Below are positions 1 through 4,067 of a stretch of 6,427 bases of DNA, piece by piece; position 1 is the first letter of the stretch, and each line of letters starts with the position of its first letter. Below the pieces are notes generated by a model. It searched no databases. It was given only the letters and a program-made list of their open reading frames with translations, and was not told the origin of the DNA. The translations under genes were made by a program, and so were the position numbers. Origin of the DNA: Actinomycetes bacterium (GTDB lineage: Bacteria; Actinomycetota; Aquicultoria; CAJVYJ01); the NCBI GenBank assembly GCA_030597945.1, contig JAUVQW010000066.1, positions 1-6,427 of the forward strand, given 5' to 3'.

Positions 1-143
1 TTCATCCGGCTGTTAAAGCTGGCACTATGACCGCTCCGGGATTTTTTGCAATAAACAGAGGAGAGGCGACTCCGGCTGGAATGATAGTAGGACATATCAT
101 ATTCGGAGCAGTTCTTGGATTCACCTACTTTCTCATCGTTTAG
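1..143 (+). CDS. C-terminal end of a small integral membrane protein (5' partial)
   Basis: An open frame enters from the left edge (first full codon at position 3) and stops at TAG 141-143, giving 46 residues. It reads HPAVKAGTMTAPGFFAINRG, then a short stretch ending TPAG, then one hydrophobic segment of about 20 residues (MIVGHIIFGAVLGFTYFLIV) that ends the protein. The pattern of a Pro/Gly-rich loop followed by a final helix with a G-H-x-x-[FY]-G-x-x-x-G motif resembles small uncharacterised multi-pass membrane proteins of the YagU/DUF6789 kind, but this is from memory of the pattern only. The stop lies 20 nt before the thioredoxin start, on the same strand, so the two are probably co-transcribed. 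Function unknown; the start lies outside the window. Confidence 0.75.
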   Translation, partial: HPAVKAGTMTAPGFFAINRGEATPAGMIVGHIIFGAVLGFTYFLIV

Positions 144-150
144 TTAATTT

Positions 151-157
151 GAGGTGG
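151..157 (+). promoter_or_regulatory. Ribosome binding site that sets the thioredoxin start
   Basis: GAGGTGG lies 6 nt before a TTG codon at 164. An earlier in-frame TTG at 149 would put this SD inside the coding region and has no SD of its own, so 164 is the better start. Confidence 0.7.
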
Positions 158-163
158 TTAATT

Positions 164-685
164 TTGAATACGAGTAAGAAGATATGGATAATATCGGCGA
201 TTTTTTTCGCAGCACTTATTGTTGGCGGAGTGACGCTGATGGGAAGTACCGATTTTTCAGCGTCACTGCCCACTTCAACAAATAAGAGCGTTGCACCGGA
301 TTTTAAATTGGTTTCTTTATCGGGAAAAGAAGTCCGTCTAAGTGATCTCAAAGGTAAGCCAGTTGTATTAAATTTTTGGGCTTCATGGTGTGGGCCATGT
401 AGGGAAGAATCTCCACTTCTAGGTAGTACGGCAAAGAAATATGACGATAATGTCGAGTTTTTGGGTGTAGCTGTAAACGATAGCGAGGATAAAGTTAAGA
501 CTTTTTCTAAACGCTCGGGCATGGACTATCATATCGGTCTTGATAATGGAAGTATTGCCGACGCCTATAATGTTAACGGGATTCCCGCTACTTTTTTTAT
601 AGATAGCGATGGACAGATAGTTGACACATGGGTAGGTGGGATCAGCGAAGAAAATCTTACGACGAGGATAGAGAAATTACTATAG
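164..685 (+). CDS. Membrane-anchored TlpA/ResA-like thiol-disulfide oxidoreductase
   Basis: 173 residues from the TTG at 164. Residues about 7-26 form one hydrophobic helix after a short basic start (NTSKK), so the protein is an uncleaved membrane anchor or lipid-free signal-anchored protein with its domain outside the cytoplasm. A short Ser/Thr-rich linker leads to a thioredoxin fold: APDFKLVSLSGKEVRLSDLKGK (AhpC/TSA-Redoxin-type entry), then VVLNFWASWCGPC with redox cysteines C76 and C79, and the cis-proline in NGIPATFFID (P141). These are the hallmarks of TlpA/ResA/CcmG-like reductases, which reduce disulfides in apocytochrome c or other exported proteins. No cytochrome maturation genes are visible here, so the actual substrate is unknown. 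It follows a small membrane protein gene by 20 nt and probably shares its transcript. Length is normal for the family. Confidence 0.9.
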   Translation: MNTSKKIWIISAIFFAALIVGGVTLMGSTDFSASLPTSTNKSVAPDFKLVSLSGKEVRLSDLKGKPVVLNFWASWCGPCREESPLLGSTAKKYDDNVEFLGVAVNDSEDKVKTFSKRSGMDYHIGLDNGSIADAYNVNGIPATFFIDSDGQIVDTWVGGISEENLTTRIEKLL

Positions 686-725
686 ATTGCTTTATACACT
701 ATATCCGCTAAGGGAGGTGTTTTAT

Positions 726-788
726 ATGAAAAGGTTTATTATTCCGCGTGTCGCACACTGTGAATCAGGGTGCAGACCCAAGTCCTAA
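726..788 (+). CDS. Possible 20-residue leader peptide or small protein
   Basis: ATG at 726 lies 8 nt after a strong SD (GGGAGGTG, 712-719 within AAGGGAGGTG), better than the SD of any other gene here. The ORF runs 20 codons to TAA 786-788 and encodes a basic peptide starting MKRFIIPRVA, with two cysteines (CESGC) and ending RPKS. I do not recognise it. It sits 40 nt after the thioredoxin stop and 30 nt before an intrinsic terminator, and its coding span overlaps several small hairpins. It could be a translated leader peptide controlling termination ahead of the queuosine cluster, a free-standing small protein, or a chance ORF. The strong SD argues against pure chance; the lack of any recognisable family and the short length keep confidence low. 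Confidence 0.35.
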   Translation: MKRFIIPRVAHCESGCRPKS

Positions 789-807
789 ACAGGACGTTAA
801 ACTGTTT
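748..807 (+). promoter_or_regulatory. Candidate structured RNA leader (set of small hairpins before the terminator)
   Basis: Several short inverted repeats lie close together: GTGT 748-751 with ACAC 755-758; GGGT 768-771 with ACCC 776-779 around a 4-nt loop; GTCC 782-785 with GGAC 792-795 around TAAACA; and overlapping alternatives, GCAC 753-756 with GTGC 770-773 (extendable by GTC 750-752 and GAC 775-777), and AAACAG 787-792 with CTGTTT 802-807. The alternatives exclude one another, as in a switching leader. I could not match it to the preQ1-I, preQ1-II, preQ1-III, THF, ZTP or other riboswitch consensus sequences I know. It may simply be the 3' UTR of the thioredoxin transcript. Confidence 0.3.
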
Positions 808-818
808 ATCTTATTGTG

Positions 819-854
819 GATAGGCTCTCCAAATCCGGGGAGTCTATCTTTTTT
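819..854 (+). terminator. Strong intrinsic (Rho-independent) terminator
   Basis: GATAGGCTCTCC (819-830) pairs over 12 bp with GGGGAGTCTATC (837-848), with two G-U wobbles and a 6-nt AAATCC loop, followed directly by six T residues (849-854). It ends the transcript carrying the thioredoxin and the tiny ORF. Because it is 110 nt ahead of queD, it could also act as an attenuator for the queuosine cluster. Nothing in the sequence decides between the two. Confidence 0.9.
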
Positions 855-964
855 CTTTTCGATGAATGAGACAATCGTTTTCAGTAATGGGTTGTTTGAT
901 CTTCGATGTGTTTAAAAGGCCTCGAAATGTTGTTATTATTTACTAATATCTTTTGAGGGGAAAT
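855..964 (+). promoter_or_regulatory. Upstream region of queD; no convincing promoter seen
   Basis: This 110-nt AT-rich stretch lies between the terminator and queD. If the terminator is not read through, the que promoter must be here. The best -10-like hexamer is TAATAT at 944-949, but it has no good -35 at normal spacing and would start transcription inside the SD. The only clear signal is the queD ribosome binding site, GAGGGG at 955-960, 4 nt before ATG 965. Confidence 0.3.
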
Positions 965-1303
965 ATGGGTAATAGGCAACTGATTATTAAAAGACATTTT
1001 GACGCAGCTCATAAATTGGAGAACTACAAAGGCGATTGCGCTGAACTTCACGGCCATCGTTGGGAAGTGGAGTTCCACATAAAAGTCGAAGGCCTAGATA
1101 ATGGCATAGGATTTGATTTTACAGATGTTAAAAATGATTTGGACCAGATATTGCCGGATCATAAATATTTAAATGAGATCATATCTCAACCCACGGCTGA
1201 AAATATTGCCGAGTATATGTTTGATGAAGCGGCAAAATTATATCCGATTAGTAAGGTCATAGTATGGGAGACACCGGAGTGCGCGGCGACTTTTTGCCGG
1301 TAA
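965..1303 (+). CDS. queD: QueD, 6-carboxy-5,6,7,8-tetrahydropterin synthase
   Basis: 112 residues. I start at ATG 965, 4 nt after GAGGGG; an in-frame TTG at 953 would swallow that SD. This is the PTPS/QueD fold. FDAAHKLENY gives zinc ligand H16, and CAELHGH (C-x3-H-G-H) gives catalytic C25 and zinc ligands H29 and H31. LPDHKYLN holds D65 and H66 of the catalytic relay, PTAEN follows at 76-80, and WETPE holds pterin-binding E102. QueD converts 7,8-dihydroneopterin triphosphate to 6-carboxytetrahydropterin with release of acetaldehyde, the first dedicated step to 7-deazaguanines, in the cytoplasm. The CxxxHGH motif points to QueD rather than eukaryote-type PTPS. It overlaps the start of queE and heads the queD-E-C-F cluster. 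The length is near the short end of the family (E. coli QueD is about 120). Confidence 0.96.
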   Translation: MGNRQLIIKRHFDAAHKLENYKGDCAELHGHRWEVEFHIKVEGLDNGIGFDFTDVKNDLDQILPDHKYLNEIISQPTAENIAEYMFDEAAKLYPISKVIVWETPECAATFCR

Positions 1304-1875
1304 ACGAAATATTTCACAGCAGGCAAGGTGAAGGCGTAAGGACCGGAGAGAAAAGCCATTTCATCAGGCTTTCAGGTTGTAATGTCGATTGCTGGTTCTG
1401 CGATACCGAGACAAGTGATCACAAGTTAATGACTGTGCGCGAGATAGTCTGTCGTGTTAGCGAGCTGGAACCAGAATGTGGATGGGTAGTGTTAACAGGC
1501 GGAGAGCCGCTGATTCATGATCAAGTGATCTTAGAAAAACTTATTATAGAGTTAAGAAGTAAGGGATACCGTATTCAATTAGAGACCAACGGAACTATTG
1601 TCACTGAGATCGATTTTGATCATATAACGGTGTCGCCGAAAAGAAAAAATATTGTCACCGGACTGGATCCTAACAAGATAAGTGAAGTGAAAGTTTTAAC
1701 AAAGTCCGGGGATATGCCAAAGAGATATTTACCAAATACTCCCCATTTTTTGCAGCCGATCGATTCACCCGATGAAAGGGACGAGAATATTAGGTTCTGT
1801 GAAAAGTTTGTATCCAATAACCCAAAGCAATGGAAGCTAAGCTTGCAGATGCATAAGATCTGGGGAATTAAATGA
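1264..1875 (+). CDS. queE: QueE, 7-carboxy-7-deazaguanine synthase (radical SAM)
   Basis: 203 residues from ATG 1264. The family entry LPVNEIFHSRQGEG (11-24) is followed by LSGCNVDCWFCDT, which holds the C-x3-C-x2-C cluster (C39, C43, C46) for the 4Fe-4S/SAM centre, with D47-T48 in the position where QueE uses Thr for Mg2+. The SAM-contacting TGGEPL is at 78-83, then LETNGT and a VSPKRK segment. The enzyme turns 6-carboxytetrahydropterin into 7-carboxy-7-deazaguanine. Start choice is unsettled: ATG 1264 has AAGG 1253-1256 at 7 nt; GTG 1279 has GGGAG 1266-1270 at 8 nt and removes 5 extra residues; TTG 1294 fits the usual family N-terminus best but lacks an SD. All three lie inside queD, so the genes overlap by 40, 25 or 10 nt and are likely translationally coupled. 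Confidence 0.95.
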   Translation: MGDTGVRGDFLPVNEIFHSRQGEGVRTGEKSHFIRLSGCNVDCWFCDTETSDHKLMTVREIVCRVSELEPECGWVVLTGGEPLIHDQVILEKLIIELRSKGYRIQLETNGTIVTEIDFDHITVSPKRKNIVTGLDPNKISEVKVLTKSGDMPKRYLPNTPHFLQPIDSPDERDENIRFCEKFVSNNPKQWKLSLQMHKIWGIK

Positions 1876-1966
1876 GGATTGAGGCAGTCAGACGTTAGGC
1901 ATAAGGGAGTAAGAACTCATTGATTGGAAATAAGAAAAAAACAAATCGAGCATCTAATAATAGACC
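1876..1966 (+). other. queE-queC gap with no SD for queC
   Basis: 91 nt with no terminator hairpin, so transcription can run through. An AAGGGAG motif (1903-1909) looks like an SD but lies far from queC (57 nt) and no ATG/GTG follows at proper spacing. A TTG at 1924 opens a 17-codon lysine-rich frame that ends at TAA 1975-1977, just past the queC ATG, which could couple translation. That is a guess, as its own SD spacing (14 nt) is long. TAATAA at 1955-1960 ends 6 nt before the queC ATG, as a -10 for a leaderless transcript would, but the match is weak. Confidence 0.3.
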
Positions 1967-2626
1967 ATGAACGATAAAGCAATAGTCGTTTTTTCCGGGG
2001 GACAAGATTCGACGACTTGCCTTTATTGGGCGAAGGACAGATTTAAAAGCGTTACCGCTATTACATTTGATTACGGTCAGCGTCATAAAATCGAGATCGA
2101 ACAATCTGAAAAAATTGCAAAACTTGCTGAGGTGGACCAATCCATTGTTGAGCTTAGTAATCTAAGTGATCTAACCAGCAATGCGCTTACCGATTCTTCT
2201 GTCGAAATCGAAGAGGATGGTGAGTTGCCGACAACATTTGTTGCCGGCAGGAACCTTCTTTTCCTCACCTATGCTTCAATCATCGGCTATGAAAGCGGTG
2301 CTTTCGATATCGTCATCGGAGCCAGTGAAGAAGATTATTCGGGATATCCTGATTGTCGGGAGTTATTTACAAAGTCTTTTAATAAGACCGTCGACTTGGC
2401 TATGGACAGAGAATTCTTTGTCCGAACCCCGCTGATGCACCTCTCGAAGGCGCAGACGGTGGAGTTAGCAGTGAATTTAGACTGTCTTGATGCCCTAGCT
2501 TTATCTCATACCTGCTATGAAGGTAGGCGTCCGGCGTGTGGAAAGTGTCCGGCATGCCGGTTAAGATTAAAAGGATTCAAAGAGGCCGGTATTTCTGATC
2601 CGTTGGAGTATGAGAAAAGTACGTAA
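1967..2626 (+). CDS. queC: QueC, 7-cyano-7-deazaguanine (preQ0) synthase
   Basis: 219 residues. ATG 1967 is preceded in frame by a stop (TAG 1961-1963), so the start is firm even though no SD is visible. The N-terminal PP-loop SGGQDSTTC (10-18) binds ATP, followed by ITFDYGQRH, FVAGRNLLFLTYA and GASEEDYSGYPDCR, all typical QueC blocks. Four zinc cysteines close the protein: C183, C191, C194 and C197 in CYEGRRPACGKCPAC. QueC uses ATP and ammonia to turn 7-carboxy-7-deazaguanine into preQ0 in the cytoplasm. Length matches the usual 220-230. The SGGQDS form is like the E. coli enzyme rather than the SGGLDS form common in Firmicutes. The neighbours queE and queF are the steps before and after. 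Confidence 0.97.
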   Translation: MNDKAIVVFSGGQDSTTCLYWAKDRFKSVTAITFDYGQRHKIEIEQSEKIAKLAEVDQSIVELSNLSDLTSNALTDSSVEIEEDGELPTTFVAGRNLLFLTYASIIGYESGAFDIVIGASEEDYSGYPDCRELFTKSFNKTVDLAMDREFFVRTPLMHLSKAQTVELAVNLDCLDALALSHTCYEGRRPACGKCPACRLRLKGFKEAGISDPLEYEKST

Positions 2627-2711
2627 AGCTGAGGGGATAGAGAGCTGCCGATTTTTTACTTTACCCGCTACCAGTTACCCGCTACCCTATAAACATGCCT
2701 AAAGCTGAGGG
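2624..2711 (+). repeat. 12-bp direct repeat flanking the queC-queF gap
   Basis: TAAAGCTGAGGG occurs at 2624-2635 (starting with the queC stop codon) and again at 2700-2711 (codons 2-6 of queF), 76 bp apart. Duplicated ends around a short gap could mean a tandem duplication or small insertion between the two genes, or it may be chance. Confidence 0.45.
2661..2686 (+). repeat. Two tandem 12-bp repeats just before queF
   Basis: TTACCCGCTACC at 2661-2672 and again at 2675-2686, separated only by AG; ACCCTATAAAC then leads into the queF ATG. The copies occupy the place where an SD should be and contain none. They could be a direct-repeat operator, the tail of a small intergenic repeat family, or a slippage product. 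Confidence 0.7.
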
Positions 2712-3075
2712 AAGAAGATACGATTTTCTTGATGAGAGCGCCATAGATACAGGTGCTTTGGAGACGCTTCCTTATAATGGAAGGAAGCAGAAGATAACTA
2801 TTGATACTATCGAGTTCTCCGCTGTCTGTCCTTACTCCGGACTTCCGGATTATGGCAGGATAGTAATCGAGTATGTACCAAACGATAGAATAGTAGAGTT
2901 AAAATCGCTTAAATATTACTTGATCTCTTTTAGAAATGTCGGAATATATCAAGAAGAAGCTACAGATAGAATCTATAAGGATATTAAAGAACTGCTCATA
3001 CCAAAAGAGCTAAAGGTAAACCTGAGGTATAACACTCGTGGGGGGATCGATGTCACTTGTGAGATGGAAGAATAA
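2695..3075 (+). CDS. queF: QueF, NADPH-dependent preQ0 reductase (unimodal type)
   Basis: 126 residues from ATG 2695. The T-fold enzyme shows the nucleophile in FSAVCPYSGLPDYG (C45, forming the thioimide with preQ0, and D52 as acid), and the QueF motif ELKSLKYYL (68-76), the E-[SL]-K-[SA]-h-K-[LY] NADPH-binding signature. ISFRNVGIYQEE with conserved H-to-Q variation follows, then the ending RGGIDVTCEME. QueF reduces the nitrile of preQ0 to the amine of preQ1, four electrons from two NADPH. The length is that of the short unimodal, Bacillus-type enzyme, not the ~280-residue E. coli type. No SD precedes the ATG; the upstream 68 nt hold tandem repeats instead. Its presence says the pathway goes to preQ1 and tRNA queuosine rather than stopping at preQ0. 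The convergent protease gene ends 3 nt after its stop. Confidence 0.96.
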   Translation: MPKAEGRRYDFLDESAIDTGALETLPYNGRKQKITIDTIEFSAVCPYSGLPDYGRIVIEYVPNDRIVELKSLKYYLISFRNVGIYQEEATDRIYKDIKELLIPKELKVNLRYNTRGGIDVTCEMEE

Positions 3076-3078
3076 ACG

Positions 3079-3918
3079 TTAGCGTCTTTTCTCTCTTGGA
3101 AAATGAGGCGTAGGGATGTATTCTACCGATGGTCTTTTTTGCGGTTGGGGATAGAGGTCCATCAATTCGTATATCTCCACCGGTAGTCCCGTTTTCACAT
3201 TTAGACCAAACTCGATTGCTTGCTCGGGAGAAATAGCATAGTCATGTGTCCATTTACCGGTTGTAAGCAGAGCCGACACTTTTTTTGCCTCTGTTTCATT
3301 CATCTTATCTTTTAAGAGAAGAAATACTGTCTCAGTCATCTGTGTAATGGCTTTTTCGGCAATATTTCCAAGCACAAGTGTAGTATCGTCCCTGTTGGGA
3401 TTTTTCTGCTTGAGTGCTGCTAAGACCGATGCTGCCGGATAGGATCCCCTTAATGGATCGCCTATCTGTGGATCGACCGGTCCGAGAACAGCGTCGTGGT
3501 CCATGATAATCTCATCGGCGGCCATGGCGACAAGTGTTCCTCCGGACATTGCATAATGGGGGATATAAGCGGTCACTTTTGCTTTATGTCTTAACAAAGC
3601 AAAGGCGATCTGCTCTGAAGCTAGTACAAGACCACCGGGGGTATGAAGAAGAATATCGATCGGAACCTCTTCATCGGTTAGCCGTATCGCTCTTAATATC
3701 TGCTCGGAGTCATCTATGTCGATATATTTGACAAGCGGTATACCAAGTAGATTAAGCGCCTCCTGTCTATGAATGAGTGTTATAAGCCGAGAACCATGTT
3801 TCTTTTCCAACTGGCTGATCAGTCTGAGGCGCCTTCCCAACATCATCCGCCTTTGGATAATAGGAATAAGAAAACTTAATATGATTATGAAAAAGATCAA
3901 ATTAAAAAAACTATCCAC
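3079..3918 (-). CDS. SDH-family Clp-fold serine protease, membrane-anchored
   Basis: 279 residues from GTG (3918-3916), with AAAGG (3930-3926) 7 nt ahead. One N-terminal hydrophobic helix (about 4-22) is followed by a strongly basic stretch (QRRMMLGRRLR), which predicts an N-out, C-in topology with the protease domain facing the cytoplasm. The domain shows the ClpP/SppA crotonase-like fold: LLHTPGG (oxyanion glycines G95-G96), HYAMSGGT with nucleophile S125, then DHDAVLGPVDPQIG (140-153), and an AAD segment between. This matches the SDH_sah/SppA-like group (serine dehydrogenase proteinase-type). Such proteins are thought to cleave membrane or signal-peptide-like substrates; the partner residue (H141 or a later Lys) and the true substrate are not settled. 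It is convergent with queF and divergent from the DUF2207 gene, so it is probably a single-gene transcript. The basic, Pro-rich C-terminus ends PHFPREKRR. Confidence 0.9.
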   Translation of the reverse strand: MDSFFNLIFFIIILSFLIPIIQRRMMLGRRLRLISQLEKKHGSRLITLIHRQEALNLLGIPLVKYIDIDDSEQILRAIRLTDEEVPIDILLHTPGGLVLASEQIAFALLRHKAKVTAYIPHYAMSGGTLVAMAADEIIMDHDAVLGPVDPQIGDPLRGSYPAASVLAALKQKNPNRDDTTLVLGNIAEKAITQMTETVFLLLKDKMNETEAKKVSALLTTGKWTHDYAISPEQAIEFGLNVKTGLPVEIYELMDLYPQPQKRPSVEYIPTPHFPREKRR

Positions 3919-3923
3919 GGCCC

Positions 3924-3941
3924 ATCCTTTTTATGAAGGAT
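3924..3941 (-). promoter_or_regulatory. Inverted repeat covering the protease gene's ribosome binding site
   Basis: On the minus strand ATCCTT (3941-3936) and AAGGAT (3929-3924) are perfect 6-bp arms around a 6-nt loop. The second arm contains the AAGG core of the SD for the protease gene, so the folded mRNA would hide it and lower translation. The stem is short, so the effect may be weak or temperature-dependent. Confidence 0.5.
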
Positions 3942-3953
3942 ATCGAATGTTTG

Positions 3954-3981
3954 GTTATATGATAATCTAGTAAGTTCTTAA
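3954..3981 (-). promoter_or_regulatory. Weak candidate promoter for the protease gene
   Basis: On the minus strand TTAAGA (3981-3976) and TATAAC (3959-3954) are spaced 16 nt apart, resembling -35 (4 of 6) and -10 (5 of 6) sigma-70 boxes. Transcription would start near 3947, so the mRNA would begin almost at the SD-hiding hairpin. Chance matches are common in such AT-rich DNA. Confidence 0.3.
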
Positions 3982-4030
3982 GTTTAACTGCCAATTATTC
4001 GATGAAATTAAACAACATGACTTAAATTAT

Positions 4031-4053
4031 TACTAAGAGATTGAATCTTAGTA
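4031..4053. promoter_or_regulatory. 8-bp perfect inverted repeat upstream of the DUF2207 gene
   Basis: TACTAAGA (4031-4038) and TCTTAGTA (4046-4053) are exact inverted copies with a 7-nt centre. The right arm ends 14 nt before the GTG start, so it may be an operator for a dimeric regulator or a hairpin in the 5' UTR. No T-run follows, so it is not a terminator. Confidence 0.5.
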
Positions 4054-4067
4054 GGTAATGAGCAAAC

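Noticed and set aside
133..522. 129-codon reverse-strand ORF opposite the thioredoxin gene
   Set aside because: It is an antisense shadow of a gene with clear CxxC and cis-Pro motifs; the peptide shows no family pattern.
712..860. preQ1 riboswitch in front of queD
   Set aside because: The expected preQ1-I pattern (short GC stem, C-rich loop, then an A-rich tail with AAAAAACUA-like bases) is not present, and I could not fit the class II or III layouts. The genomic position alone is not evidence.
2181..2435. 84-codon ORF within queC, plus other short frames on both strands across the que, protease and DUF2207 genes
   Set aside because: All lie inside strongly supported genes in other frames, with no SD and no recognisable protein pattern.
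2661..2686. CRISPR-like repeats
   Set aside because: Only two 12-bp units separated by 2 bp; no spacers of proper length, no cas genes.
2633..2694. preQ1-I riboswitch in front of queF (CTACCCTATAAAC looks like the CCCUC-AUAAA end)
   Set aside because: There is no upstream GGGT/GGGTAG arm to form the P1 stem, and the A-rich tail is too short. The resemblance comes from the tandem repeat.
3076..3078. Missing terminator between convergent queF and protease genes as an anomaly
   Set aside because: Tail-to-tail genes with tiny gaps are common; terminators may lie inside the opposite coding sequence or be Rho-dependent.
965..3918. Idea that the que genes and the Clp-fold protease form a DNA-modification (dpd) or defence system
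   Set aside because: No dpdA-type transglycosylase, restriction or helicase gene is present, and queF directs flux to preQ1 for tRNA. The protease is on the other strand and is not co-transcribed.
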